From the NCBI RefSeq assembly GCF_000002515.2, contig NC_006040.1, positions 372,001-436,000 of the forward strand: a stretch of 64,000 nucleotides of DNA. The letters are read 5' to 3'. Source of the stretch: Kluyveromyces lactis. Taxonomy: Eukaryota > Ascomycota > Saccharomycetes > Saccharomycetales > Saccharomycetaceae. The translations under genes and the position numbers were made by a program. The notes below the pieces were generated by a model. It did no database searches. It was not told the origin of the DNA and saw nothing but the letters and a program-made list of their open reading frames with translations. This document shows, piece after piece, positions 31,140-41,058 of this stretch (positions are counted from its first letter, which is position 1; every line of letters begins with the position of its first letter).

Positions 31140-31478
31140 GACTAGCTTTTTTAATCTCATCACATAGTCAAGCCACCTTACTGAGATACCATATAGAAGA
31201 AGCACACAAAGAGCTAGATTAGATCAACCGCTTCCTTTAGTCAATACGCCATTTGACATAACTGTGAAGTCAAGTGCAACGACAAATATTCTTTTTACCA
31301 TTCGAACTGTCATCGTTTATTATTATTTGTGTATTTTAACTTAGTTCCAGCTAATGTACATACCGTTATATAGGACGCCGGTAGGTAGGGAAAACACCAG
31401 TCTCTTGTTGATTGAGTAATGTTCCACATCGTGGTTCCCTTTTTTAACATTATTCCTAACGCATTTGCTTGCAGCACC
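31140..31478. other. Spacer tRNA-Asp to VMA9
   Basis: 339 bp with the tRNA terminator at its left and the VMA9 3' region at its right. No LTR remnant or other repeat seen near the tRNA. Confidence 0.55.
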
Positions 31479-31951
31479 TCATTCTTCCGCGAATTCAGGT
31501 CTCAAATCAGAACGACGAGGAGCTACTAGTGGGTGTAATTGGGAAAGATAAGTGATGGCCCACATTAAGAACATCATTGCCATTGATAAAATTACGGTAC
31601 TTCTCCAAACACTGATATTAAAGGTTGAAAAGACCATAAGTATTTGTTAGTATGAGTCTGAAATATATTATTGATAATGTGGGCACCGGATGGAGCCCTC
31701 GTTAAAAGGACACTGGTAACATACGTTCTATTTTCTTTTGGTGCGAAGAACCAAAATACTGTGGATGCGATGGCGACTGCGAAAAAGGTGAATACCACGG
31801 TATAACTGAAACAAAGCAATGAAGTGAGCTAAAGAGTTAGTAATCTACGGCTAGTCAAAAAGCTAACAACTGTAATATTGTTGACGTGGAAATAAATCCA
31901 GGAGGAGTAAACTCAAAAAGACAGGGCGTTAATAATAACATACAAACTCAT
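31479..31951 (-). CDS. VMA9: V-ATPase Vo subunit e (two introns)
   Basis: I read this by splicing. Exon 1 is 31944-31951 (8 nt, ATGAGTTT), exon 2 is 31725-31805 and exon 3 is 31479-31611. Intron 1 (31806-31943) and intron 2 (31612-31724) both have GTATGT donors, TACTAAC branch points and AG acceptors. The 73-residue product begins MSFYTVV and ends in the conserved HPLVAPRRSDLRPEFAEE, matching the S. cerevisiae protein in length and sequence, with two membrane helices. S. cerevisiae VMA9 also has two introns. Subunit e is needed for assembly of the membrane sector. Divergent from STP22, as in S. cerevisiae. The unspliced 75-codon frame at 31592-31819 is only exon 2 with intron read-through. 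Confidence 0.93.
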
Positions 31952-32280
31952 GATGTAATCTATAGGATCAATTAAAATCAGCTTAATGTCATACAGCACT
32001 CAGACTCATGGAGTATAGCTCTCCCTTTTACTTTGATTTAACACTCTATAACTTCCTTAAATTCATTAATTCGATTTCAGTTTTATTTCAATCTTCTCAT
32101 CCAAATCTCAAGTACGATAGAAATTATTGTTACCCGGTCATTCAATACTATACCCTTTCCCTGCATCTTAGCGAATCAAGAAGTGTAGTAACACACTTTA
32201 CCACATACCATTAGTGATGACTGAAGTTGGGTGACATTTCACCTTCTAATCAAACTCTAAGATTAACCTGCTTTTATCGT
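31952..32280. other. Divergent promoter region VMA9/STP22
   Basis: 329 bp. A Reb1 core TTACCCG lies at 32130-32136, roughly midway. A 68-codon frame at 32008-32214 is not credible. Confidence 0.6.
32130..32136 (+). promoter_or_regulatory. Reb1 site
   Basis: TTACCCG, followed by G, midway between the VMA9 and STP22 start codons. Motif match only. Confidence 0.55.
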
Positions 32281-33737
32281 ATGAGTGATATTCATATTCC
32301 GCAGCCGGTACTTGATTGGTTGTTTAAGGTATTGCAGCCCGTATGTATAGAGGGAGACTATCAAAATTGAGTTATGGCTCTTGGTCATCATTACAAAGAT
32401 TCTGGACAATTTACTAACTAGCTATTACAATCCGATAGTGATTGCATCCTAAATAGACTTATTCTGATCCCAGGAGTACGTTCCATGATGTCGTACAAGT
32501 GCTAGCATCTTTTCAGTTGAGACCTCGAACTCGAGTTTTCACCTTTCCAGATGGATCATCTGCACTCCTATTGTCATTATACGGAACCTTAGACGGTGTT
32601 CCAATAATTGTATGGATCCCAAAACAATATCCAGTTACAGTACCGTATATTTACTTGGATTTAAACTCCTTGACTGGTGATTTGAAGATACAGGTGAATC
32701 AATATCTTGATATAAGTGGACAATTCTTCTTACCAATATTTGGAGCGTGGAGTGGCCAGCCAGGAAGTTTATTACAGGCAATACACCAGTTATTAGAAAT
32801 ATGGCATAACTATTATCCATTGTTTGATGCGACTTCCATGAATGCGCCTCCCTTGCCTGCGAAAACAAATGAAGGACTTTTGAAGATTGAATCTGAAGTG
32901 CAGCAACTTCCCCCAAAGCTAAATCATCATGTTCCTATAATTGACGCGTCAAATAACCTCAAGCCTGTTGAAACAGGACTACAACAACTCCCACCACCAA
33001 TTCCTAAAAGGCCTTCAGTACCGACTTCCTCTCAGCAGGTTGATGTAAATTGCCCAATCAGTCCACCTTTTGGCGAATACGGAAATTTCGTTAGTTCATC
33101 TGCTGGGCCTACACTGAAGGATGAATCTCCTAGAATAGGGTCTCAAACTATGATACCGAATAGTGCTGCCGAACCCAAACAAGAAACGACGTTCACTTTT
33201 GAGCTGCCGCCAGATCTAATTGACGATGTCACCGAAATAAAATCCCATTCGACTCACAATGAGCTACTTCATAAACTCTATGAATTAATCGATAAGCTGG
33301 CTGTACAAGACATGATAAATCTAAAAAACTATATAGGGTCACACTCATTTAATATTGATGCGATTCTCACGAAATACTCCTCTCACAAATCATACGAAAA
33401 GGATCTTATCGAAAGAGTGAAACATTCAATTGCGGAAAATACTACTGCCATAACCCATGAAATGAAGAAATTAGATGAAGAGATGGAAAAAGCTAAGGAG
33501 CTTGAAAACAGCATAGATCCCGCCTCAATCGCAATCCCTGAGACCCCTGCATTTGTACAACTTTACAACTTGGTCGCGAGGGATCATGCTTTGAACGATG
33601 CTATCGGGACCGTTTCCCAGCTCTTTCATAGGGAGAAGATCTCATTAAACATAATGTTGCGGAAGACTAGAGAATTATCATTTGAACAATTCAAGACAAG
33701 ATATTTGATTTCAAAGATCAATGACCTTTTGGACTAG
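32281..33737 (+). CDS. STP22: ESCRT-I subunit Vps23/Tsg101 (one intron)
   Basis: Spliced from exon 1 (32281-32340) and exon 2 (32457-33737), 446 residues. The intron (32341-32456, 116 nt) has a GTATGT donor, TACTAAC at 32412-32418 and a TAG acceptor. Joining gives VLQP followed by TYSDPRSTFHD, which matches the start of the UEV domain of S. cerevisiae Stp22 (VIQPIYNDGRTTFHD). Without the intron the protein would lack its first 34 residues. The UEV domain (about 1-170) binds ubiquitin; a Pro-rich linker, a coiled coil (about 330-370) and the C-terminal steadiness box follow. It sorts ubiquitinated cargo into multivesicular bodies. I recall the S. cerevisiae gene as intronless. Confidence 0.92.
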
Positions 33738-34023
33738 TTTGATAATCATTCTTGATTTTTTTTGTCATGTGTCGCAGTTCCAACCAACGGAAAAACACAA
33801 AAACATGAAATATCGAAGTGACAGAATTTGAGTTGGTTCTGTCAGTATCGCTGGGTATTTCTTTCCAAATTCCTTCTCAAATGTCTTTCAGGGTTTCAAG
33901 TATGATGCCAACCTCATTATAACTGTAAGCTTCCGCTACCTGATAAGTCTTTCATATGTTGTTATTCATTGTGATAATACATAGACATAAAAGCCCAAGA
34001 AAATTTGCTATATAATATTCCAA

Positions 34024-36846
34024 ATGGATGAACTAGAGTATACTGGAGGAAAGATTTGCGGCAGATTACTACCGGAAGGCACATCAAATAACGGCGAAAC
34101 AAATGAAGAGCAGGATTTGCAGGAGATAACTGATTTAAGTGGTGTCAATGAAACTCTTTTGTCTTTCGAGCCGTTTTGTCCTACCTTAATTGACATGCCA
34201 AAAAGGCCAGGCTGGTTAAAGAGAACCATCAAATCCGCTGGCTCGACCATATCGAAGATGCGCGGCAGCAGTTCAAAACCCAATAGAGTTACAGAGAAGC
34301 AGAAATTAACGAAGAATGCTACACAACCCCTTGCTACTTATCACATGAATGACATTACTCTGTCAGCTATGAAAAGCGAAGAAAGTAAGCCTGTCAGTGA
34401 AGAGGTGGAGATTTTGTCGTATTCTTCGGTCAGATCTGGATTTGACAATCCGCCTCCGCTCTCAGCTACTTGTGATGCACATTCTGCAAATGTTATCGAC
34501 GAAAGCAAGATCGACAGCAGCAGTGCAACTGCTGTTGATGTAAATGAAATGTCTGAAAATCAGCATTTAGGTAAAAAAAAAGATGAAACGAAAGATAAAC
34601 AAGATTTTTGTGGAGATGGAAACACGAGGCTATCAAAGATCGAGAAGCTTCTTCAAAACGATAGGGAATCAAAGACGTACGTGGAAAAATGCTCTAAATT
34701 TGCCAAATATTACATGGAATCTGTGAAATTTAGATATGAGGATCTCGAAAAGGAATGTATATTTGATCCTAATGTGTTTAATATAAATGAACCAAGTCCT
34801 TTGCAAAAGTTTAAAGATGCAGAGAACAAGGAGAAGATAATTTCAGATCCAGAATCTCCTGCTTTTTGTGTCGAGAACGACCATGAAAGTTCCAAGGTTC
34901 AGCTACGGAGAAAAGTAGGGTTTGTTGCACAAGATGGCCACGAAATACAGCTATTCGATAGTAATCTTCCACCATGCACAACAGAACGGAATAAAAATCA
35001 TACTATTCCCCCTACTTCAAATGGGGTATTGTCCACATCTAATAGGATCTTCAAATATACTGACAGTTACAACAAGTTCGAAGATGTTACAAAACTTGGA
35101 CCGGTTCCATTCCCAGATCTATCACTTAAGGAGAGGATGACTGCATTATTCGAATTAGTAGGTGCCCCAGAAGAGTTAAAGGAGTGTAACGATCTAAGGC
35201 TATCCTTAACGTGCTTGCATCCATGTTTAGCCAAAATATTAGGCTTTTTATGGAGAAACATTAATGTAGGATTGAAAGAGAACAATCACTTAAGAAATAT
35301 GGTGAAAAGATTAGAAAAGCAGCGCCTCATCGACTCAACTGCACATGAGAGTAAACAGGAAGAATTTTCCAAGTTGACCACTATACATGTTCAGAAGTTG
35401 AATGATCTTGAACGTACTTTACAGGAGGTAGAAGTTCAGTATTCTAGACAAAAGGCGCACAATAATTCATCATTAGAACTTGTGAATACCGCAATGGAAG
35501 GCATGACCGGTGTTTTAAATCTGTTTTTCAGTCAAGAGTTTTACGAAGAGTGGCAGAAAGATACAAAAGATAGAATTGATTCATTAATGGTATATTTGAA
35601 TGATATATGCCAATATTTCAGCACAATGCAAACCGAAATGATTCTAAAATTGGAACATAATGCCGAAATGAACGAACTTACAGAGAGATGTGAGTTCTAT
35701 ACCGAGAATTGCTCTTTGTTAGAGAGAGAAAATGAATCTTTGAAGGCAGTTGCCAGTGCATATCGTCAATTACAGGACATTGTCACGGAAAAAAACATTA
35801 TAATAAGCTCATTGGAGGTAGAAAATCGTTCTTTGAAAAAGCAAGTGGAGACAAAGGCAAAGGATTTGGAGCTTTTGTCAGTGAAGCATGAAAGGGAAAT
35901 TGCTAAATTAAAAGATCTCTCAAAGGCTGAAAGAGGCAGAATTTTAAAGGTTTGGGACAGAACAGACTACGAGAAGGCATTGGATTCAAAAGAAGAGGAA
36001 ATCGTTAAGTTAAACCACCGTATCAGTCTATTGGATCTGATAATAGACAACAAGGTGACAGAAATAAAAAATAATGAGAGCAGATACAGGGGACTTGAGA
36101 CAAAAGTTGCAATTTTAAGTAATGAAAACATAGTTTTAAAGTCAAAACATGACGAGGTTATCAAAAAGAAGAAGGAAGACCTTGCATTTTTCAATGAGAA
36201 GTTTCAAAAAAGGTTGTTAGCGATGAAACGTGAAATAGATAAAAATGCTGACATGTATCATAATGAACTACAAAGCTACAGGACTAATTACGAGAAAACT
36301 TTAAGTAGTGCCTTAAAAGTTACTCTTAAAGCAGAATCTGCGCTTAGTGCCATATACAGCAATAATGTGGATAGATTCGGGTCTACAAACCGGACTTTGA
36401 ATTATTTTATGAAGAAAAGAGATATGTTCCAAAATATCAGAGACAATATGGTCTCCAACAAGCCCAAACCAGAATACAAACCTGCGATCACCATTACAAG
36501 TGTTAGTGATGGCATAGAAAATAAAGACAATAGAAACGAAGAGTTACACTACATATCAGAACAAAAACAAGGTTTTAATGATTCACTCCGTGAGCTTAAA
36601 GTAGCCAATGTGAATAGCAACTGTTCCTCAAGGTCGAAACACAACGCTAAACAAATTATACAAAAGCTCCGAGAGTGGAAGCAAAACCAAAACACATCAG
36701 AGCTATCGCCAGACAAAGAAGATTCCATATTTTCAACTGGAATTGAGACAGATTATTCAACTTCAAATATCGCACAGTTATCCACTAGGAACTGGGCTAG
36801 CGCTTTGAAGAACAACTATAACGCCAAGTACTTGGAATCTATCTGA
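34024..36846 (+). CDS. Large coiled-coil protein, not identified
   Basis: 940 residues, complete from ATG to stop. The first 360 residues are polar and probably disordered, with a basic patch near 58-90 (PKRPGWLKRTIKSAG). A compact segment (about 370-410, MTALFELVGAPEELKECNDL, LTCLHPCLAKILGFLWRN) precedes long coiled coils (about 415-530 and 550-790), then a polar tail. I do not recognise the ortholog. The layout resembles spindle pole body or meiotic outer-plaque proteins (Mpc54/Spo21 type), a guess from architecture only. It lies between STP22 and CBF5, which are on different S. cerevisiae chromosomes, so synteny does not name it. An upstream CACAAAA (near 33795) could be a weak middle-sporulation element. 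Confidence 0.8.
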   Translation: MDELEYTGGKICGRLLPEGTSNNGETNEEQDLQEITDLSGVNETLLSFEPFCPTLIDMPKRPGWLKRTIKSAGSTISKMRGSSSKPNRVTEKQKLTKNATQPLATYHMNDITLSAMKSEESKPVSEEVEILSYSSVRSGFDNPPPLSATCDAHSANVIDESKIDSSSATAVDVNEMSENQHLGKKKDETKDKQDFCGDGNTRLSKIEKLLQNDRESKTYVEKCSKFAKYYMESVKFRYEDLEKECIFDPNVFNINEPSPLQKFKDAENKEKIISDPESPAFCVENDHESSKVQLRRKVGFVAQDGHEIQLFDSNLPPCTTERNKNHTIPPTSNGVLSTSNRIFKYTDSYNKFEDVTKLGPVPFPDLSLKERMTALFELVGAPEELKECNDLRLSLTCLHPCLAKILGFLWRNINVGLKENNHLRNMVKRLEKQRLIDSTAHESKQEEFSKLTTIHVQKLNDLERTLQEVEVQYSRQKAHNNSSLELVNTAMEGMTGVLNLFFSQEFYEEWQKDTKDRIDSLMVYLNDICQYFSTMQTEMILKLEHNAEMNELTERCEFYTENCSLLERENESLKAVASAYRQLQDIVTEKNIIISSLEVENRSLKKQVETKAKDLELLSVKHEREIAKLKDLSKAERGRILKVWDRTDYEKALDSKEEEIVKLNHRISLLDLIIDNKVTEIKNNESRYRGLETKVAILSNENIVLKSKHDEVIKKKKEDLAFFNEKFQKRLLAMKREIDKNADMYHNELQSYRTNYEKTLSSALKVTLKAESALSAIYSNNVDRFGSTNRTLNYFMKKRDMFQNIRDNMVSNKPKPEYKPAITITSVSDGIENKDNRNEELHYISEQKQGFNDSLRELKVANVNSNCSSRSKHNAKQIIQKLREWKQNQNTSELSPDKEDSIFSTGIETDYSTSNIAQLSTRNWASALKNNYNAKYLESI

Positions 36847-37030
36847 ATGAAAACAGCGTACTAAGTTAACAGAATTTAACCTAACATAATGAACATATTA
36901 GCAGCTAGTTTAGTCCATTAAATAAAAATGCAAACTCACTTCCTAGAAGGCTATAAAAACTACTCTCACTTGGCAATGCTATTTCCAATGTCTGTCATAT
37001 ATACTTAAACGTCAAGGTGAATATAATTCA

Positions 37031-37037
37031 TTACCCG
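37031..37037 (+). promoter_or_regulatory. Reb1 site
   Basis: TTACCCG followed by G, 268 bp upstream of the CBF5 ATG and next to RRPE and PAC motifs. A general regulatory factor site with RRPE/PAC is typical of ribosome biogenesis promoters. Confidence 0.55.
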
Positions 37038-37061
37038 GAAATAATTGCTTTTTGAGATATC

Positions 37062-37116
37062 TGAAAATTTTCTACCTGAAGAAAAAAATTTGATGAAGAC
37101 GATGAGATGAGATGAG
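37062..37116 (+). promoter_or_regulatory. RRPE and PAC elements of CBF5
   Basis: TGAAAATTTTC (37062-37072) matches the RRPE motif bound by Stb3. CGATGAG (37100-37106) and two further GATGAG copies up to 37116 match the PAC motif bound by Dot6/Tod6. This pair controls TOR-dependent ribosome biogenesis genes, which fits CBF5. Confidence 0.7.
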
Positions 37117-37304
37117 CTTTAACAAGAAAAGTATAGAGTTCTATTAGAAGTAGATTCATCTTACTGGACTAAAAACTGTCACTTTAGTGTAGATTCTGCT
37201 TTACGATATTGTTGCTACTATCCTTTTATTGTTTTCTCTCGATATTTGAAGGAGATAGTGTACTGGATTGTTCGTTAGAAAGCTAATAAGTAAGATAGAG
37301 ATCG

Positions 37305-38729
37305 ATGTCTGACGAATTTGTTATTAAGCCAGAGAGTGTTTCACCATCTAGTAACACTAGTGAGTGGCCTTTATTGTTGAAGGACTATGACAAACTATTA
37401 GTCAGAAGTGGTCATTACACACCAATTCCAGCTGGTGCCTCTCCTTTGAAGAGAGATTTGAAGTCATATATCAGTTCTGGTGTCATCAATTTGGACAAAC
37501 CTTCAAACCCATCTTCTCACGAAGTTGTTGCTTGGATCAAGCGTATCTTGCGTTGCGAAAAAACAGGTCATTCTGGTACTTTAGATCCTAAAGTCACTGG
37601 TTGTTTGATCGTCTGTGTTGACAGAGCTACCAGATTGGTCAAGTCTCAACAAGGTGCTGGTAAAGAGTATGTTTGTATCGTTAGATTGCACGATGCCCTT
37701 AAGGACGAGAAGGAATTGGGCAGAGGTTTAGAAAATTTGACTGGTGCTTTGTTCCAAAGACCTCCTTTAATTTCTGCTGTTAAGCGTCAATTACGTGTCC
37801 GTACCATTTATGACTCCAACTTGATCGAATTTGACAACAAGAGGAACTTGGGTGTTTTCTGGGCTTCCTGTGAAGCTGGTACTTATATGAGAACTTTATG
37901 TGTCCATCTTGGTATGCTTTTAGGTGTCGGTGGCCATATGCAAGAGTTGCGTCGTGTTAGATCCGGTGCTTTGTCCGAAAACGATAACTTGGTCACCCTA
38001 CATGATGTTATGGATGCACAATGGGTATACGATAACACCAGGGATGAATCCTACCTAAGAAAGATCATTCAACCATTAGAAACTCTATTAGTCGGTTACA
38101 AAAGAATTGTTGTCAAAGATTCTGCTGTTAACGCTGTTTGTTACGGTGCCAAGTTGATGATTCCAGGTCTACTTCGTTATGAGGAAGGTATTGAATTATA
38201 TGACGAAGTTGTATTAATCACCACCAAGGGTGAGGCCATTGCAGTTGCCATTGCTCAAATGTCTACTGTCGATTTAGCTACTTGTGACCACGGAGTTGTT
38301 GCCAAGGTTAAGAGATGTATCATGGAAAGAGACCTATATCCAAGAAGATGGGGTCTTGGTCCAATTGCCCAAAAGAAAAAACAAATGAAGGCTGACGGTA
38401 AGCTAGACAAATATGGCCGTGCCAACGAAAATACTCCAGAGACCTGGAAGAAGACTTACGTTTCATTGGAGAATGCTGAACCAACTACCGCCCCTGCATC
38501 CAAATCAGAAGAAAAACCACTGATCAAAGAAGTAGAAAAGAAGGAAGTCGAACAGAAGGAAGAATCAAAGGAAGAATCAAAGACACCAGAAGAAAAGAAG
38601 GACAAGAAGGAAAAGAAGGAGAAGAAGGACAAGAAGGAGAAAAAGGAAAAGAAGGAGAAGAAGGAGAAGAAGAGAAAGGCTGACGATGATGAGTCTTCCG
38701 AGAAGAAGAAGAAGAAGTCAAAGAAATAA
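37305..38729 (+). CDS. CBF5: H/ACA snoRNP pseudouridine synthase (dyskerin)
   Basis: 474 residues. The TruB catalytic domain carries [12 protein letters not shown] with the catalytic Asp94, and the PUA domain follows (about 265-345, [22 protein letters not shown]). The tail (about 405-474) is a Lys/Glu repeat ([11 protein letters not shown] type), as in the S. cerevisiae protein. Cbf5 with Gar1, Nhp2 and Nop10 converts uridine to pseudouridine in rRNA, guided by H/ACA snoRNAs in the nucleolus. Codon use is biased to high expression. RRPE and PAC elements lie upstream. Confidence 0.97.
   Translation: MSDEFVIKPESVSPSSNTSEWPLLLKDYDKLLVRSGHYTPIPAGASPLKRDLKSYISSGVINLDKPSNPSSHEVVAWIKRILRCEKTGHSGTLDPKVTGCLIVCVDRATRLVKSQQGAGKEYVCIVRLHDALKDEKELGRGLENLTGALFQRPPLISAVKRQLRVRTIYDSNLIEFDNKRNLGVFWASCEAGTYMRTLCVHLGMLLGVGGHMQELRRVRSGALSENDNLVTLHDVMDAQWVYDNTRDESYLRKIIQPLETLLVGYKRIVVKDSAVNAVCYGAKLMIPGLLRYEEGIELYDEVVLITTKGEAIAVAIAQMSTVDLATCDHGVVAKVKRCIMERDLYPRRWGLGPIAQKKKQMKADGKLDKYGRANENTPETWKKTYVSLENAEPTTAPASKSEEKPLIKEVEKKEVEQKEESKEESKTPEEKKDKKEKKEKKDKKEKKEKKEKKEKKRKADDDESSEKKKKKSKK
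38520..38729 (+). repeat. Purine-only Lys/Glu codon repeat in CBF5
   Basis: Imperfect AAGGAG/AAGAAG/AAGGAC units form an almost pure purine strand that encodes the Lys/Glu/Asp tail of Cbf5. Such tracts change length by slippage; the function is nucleolar targeting in orthologs. Confidence 0.8.
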
Positions 38730-39614
38730 ACGACTACAATCTAAGTCCTTCATATCATCGATCGAAATTTCAAAACTGCATAGAGTTTATCATTTAGGTT
38801 ATGTACACTGTAGAATATTTTTAATCATTGAAAAACGTATTTCGTCACGACTGTTTTTTGTACCCTGTGTCGATGTTGTATATCATTGTATTCGTATATA
38901 TAAATTTGTAAATTATTTATGCGCGTGTGAAGACACCATTACGTCTTCAATTGAAGTAATGGCAAAAAGTAATGGTAAATGTATGAGGTAGATAGAAGAT
39001 TTGATAATAATACTTGGAGTTTTTTTTTTTTTGGCAGACATCAATTGTTCGGAACCAAATAGAAGTCGGGAAACTTGCAGATTGGTATGTCTTTTATTTG
39101 CATGATGTCATTTGCTCAATAAAAAGGTAAATGAAGGTTAAAATCTATGCAAATGGTTACATTGTGAACAGAAGTCGAGGTGTCACAATGAAACGTCCCG
39201 TTTCTTACTTTACCAGTATTAACAATCATTGAATAATTCTCCTTGTATTCTCTCGCATATTATATTGCGTCCTCAACTTATGTTGCGTGCTTCATTTACC
39301 GAAGGATATTTTTTTGAAAATAGTGTACAGTGTGGTCAGAAAGTTAACGCATTAATCGACAGACAATGTAGCCATACGATAAGATTGCTTCTGCTGAAGT
39401 GAATGTGAATGGAACATTTGAATTGGAAATAATTAATGGGAGTAAACATTTAAAGAAATGAAAACATATGACATAGAACCATAATGGTGGGAAGATAATA
39501 TTTCTGGCAGACGTTGAATTGTAAACATGATCACCGTCAGAAGTCTAAATTTGCAATCGTCATGTCATACTTTTATGATTTATTTTCGTTATAAAGACAT
39601 TCTTCATCTTTCAT
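38730..39614. other. Convergent spacer CBF5/SIS1
   Basis: 885 bp between two gene ends, long for a convergent spacer in this window. It holds a nested inverted repeat (38929-38962) and a T12 run near 39020. No ORF over 60 codons that is plausible. I searched for snoRNA box pairs and tRNA boxes by eye and found none that hold up. Confidence 0.5.
38929..38962. repeat. Nested inverted repeat
   Basis: CCATTAC (38936-38942) pairs with GTAATGG (38956-38962), enclosing the palindrome TTCAATTGAA (38946-38955). In addition GAAGAC (38929-38934) pairs with GTCTTC (38943-38948). Two alternative hairpins are therefore possible about 200 bp after the CBF5 stop. Confidence 0.7.
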
Positions 39615-40679
39615 TCAGAAGTTATCCATAATGGCTTGTCTTTGTTGAGGTGTTAAAGAGGTTGGATAATCGATCTTGAACTTAATAATCAAATCACCTC
39701 TTTGGGAAGGATTCTTTGACAGTGTCATACCTTGTCCGGGATATGTTGAGGTTTGAGTAGGTTGAATTGGCTGCGTTCTTGTGATTGGAATTGTTTTACC
39801 GTCGATGGTTTGTACTTGCTTGGAGAAACCTAGAAGAGATTCTTTGAAAGAAAGTGGTAAAGTGTAAATCAAATCATTGTCTTGTCTGGTGAAAAATTCG
39901 TGTGGTTTTTCCTGTAGAACGAATTGTAATGTTTGTCTACCACCAGTTCTTGGATTATAGTCACCTTCACCTTTGAAAGTAATCTTGGTACCTGCTTTCC
40001 AACCTGGTTTCAATTGGATGTCAATTTGGTTCTTTTCGGACACACCACCGGCGCCTTTTCTTGTGATCTTGAATGATTTCTTCTTACCGCTGAATAAATC
40101 TTCTAAGGACACAGGTAGATTGACCTGAACAACTTCTTCTTCAGGTCTAGCCTGTTGTCTACTGAATCCACCTGGCATTCCACCTGGCATTCCACCTGGC
40201 ATACCGCCTGGCATGCCGCCCGAAGAGGAATGGAAACTACTGCCTCCAAACCCGAAATCATCACCAGACCCGCCGCTAGCAGAGAATCCAAATGGAGAAG
40301 CACCTCCGGCAGCACCTCCTCCACCAAAGAACTGTGAAAAGATGTTGAAAGCGTCATCTTGTGAGAACGCATGTCCCCCGGCAAACCCACCAGAAGAAAA
40401 TCCTCCAGGCCCACCAGGCCCACCAGGCCCTCCCGCTCCTCCAAATTGAGGAGCATTACCACGAGCAGCCTCTAGACCATAAGTATCGTAAACTTCCCTC
40501 TTCTGAGCATCTGAAAGAATCTCAAAAGCCTCAGAGATTTCTTTAAACTTCTCAGTGTCACCTGTAGGCTTATCTGGATGATACTTCAAGGCAGCCTTTC
40601 TGTACCCTTTTTTAATCTCGGCTTCACCTGCACTAGGCGAAATTCCTAGCAAATCATATAATTTAGTGTCCTTAACCAT
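39615..40679 (-). CDS. SIS1: Class B J-domain co-chaperone Sis1
   Basis: 354 residues from the ATG at 40679 ([12 protein letters not shown]); the open frame extends six codons further but the ortholog starts here. The J domain (1-70, HPD at 34-36) is followed by a Gly/Phe region (about 70-125), a Gly/Met region with four GGMP repeats (about 153-170), and two C-terminal substrate-binding domains ending in MDNF. Sis1 activates Hsp70 (Ssa) and is essential for translation initiation, nuclear protein quality control and restraint of Hsf1. A perfect heat-shock element lies about 315 bp upstream. Divergent from LST8, as in S. cerevisiae. Confidence 0.97.
   Translation of the reverse strand: MVKDTKLYDLLGISPSAGEAEIKKGYRKAALKYHPDKPTGDTEKFKEISEAFEILSDAQKREVYDTYGLEAARGNAPQFGGAGGPGGPGGPGGFSSGGFAGGHAFSQDDAFNIFSQFFGGGGAAGGASPFGFSASGGSGDDFGFGGSSFHSSSGGMPGGMPGGMPGGMPGGFSRQQARPEEEVVQVNLPVSLEDLFSGKKKSFKITRKGAGGVSEKNQIDIQLKPGWKAGTKITFKGEGDYNPRTGGRQTLQFVLQEKPHEFFTRQDNDLIYTLPLSFKESLLGFSKQVQTIDGKTIPITRTQPIQPTQTSTYPGQGMTLSKNPSQRGDLIIKFKIDYPTSLTPQQRQAIMDNF
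40168..40219 (-). repeat. Four 12-bp repeats in SIS1
   Basis: Four near-identical 12-bp units encode GGMP repeats in the Gly/Met region. The last unit towards the N-terminus has third-position changes, so the array is not newly expanded. Confidence 0.8.
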
Positions 40680-40993
40680 ACTCCTACGACGTTTCAAATT
40701 TGGTAATTGTCCTTTTGTATATATGTCGAATGATAGTTCAAATTAGCTCTATCTAAACTAGAAGAATTAGAGTAAACTAAAAGAATCAGTTAATGTTTAC
40801 ACTGTTTCGAGATACCAATGGGACAAAAGATGCAATAAAACTCTTCTCTAAACATGTCGATCGAATACCAACGACCAATAATCTTTGAACGAAAAACATC
40901 CTGTTCTTTGAAAACCTTTATATAACATTTCATTCCTATATATTCAGGTTCAGTTCTGTTGCAACCGATCATGTTCTTTCAGAGTATACCCTG

Positions 40994-41006
40994 GAACCTT
41001 CTAGAA
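40994..41006 (-). promoter_or_regulatory. Heat-shock element of SIS1
   Basis: GAA (40994-40996), TTC (40999-41001) and GAA (41004-41006) alternate with exact 2-bp gaps, giving a perfect three-unit Hsf1 site. It is about 315 bp upstream of SIS1, a known Hsf1 target whose product feeds back on Hsf1. Confidence 0.8.
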
Positions 41007-41052
41007 GTAAAAAAACATGAATGCTTTAAGCACGCGAGATTCATGTGACAAT

Positions 41053-41058
41053 CACGTG
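41053..41058. promoter_or_regulatory. Cbf1 E-box
   Basis: CACGTG within ATCACGTGAT, an 8-bp-extended palindrome, between the heat-shock element and LST8. Confidence 0.5.

Larger units (their letters stand above)
36847..37304. other. Promoter region of CBF5
   Basis: 458 bp. It contains a Reb1 core (37031-37037), an RRPE-like TGAAAATTTTC (37062-37072) and overlapping PAC-like GATGAG repeats (37100-37116), in that order towards CBF5. Separate entries follow. Confidence 0.7.

Noticed and set aside
31592-31819. 75-codon minus-strand frame with a membrane segment
   Set aside because: It is exon 2 of VMA9 read into intron sequence on both sides; the spliced model explains it fully.
32499-33737. 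STP22 as an unspliced 412-residue protein starting at a GTG
   Set aside because: It would lack the start of the UEV domain; the upstream exon with canonical intron signals restores it.
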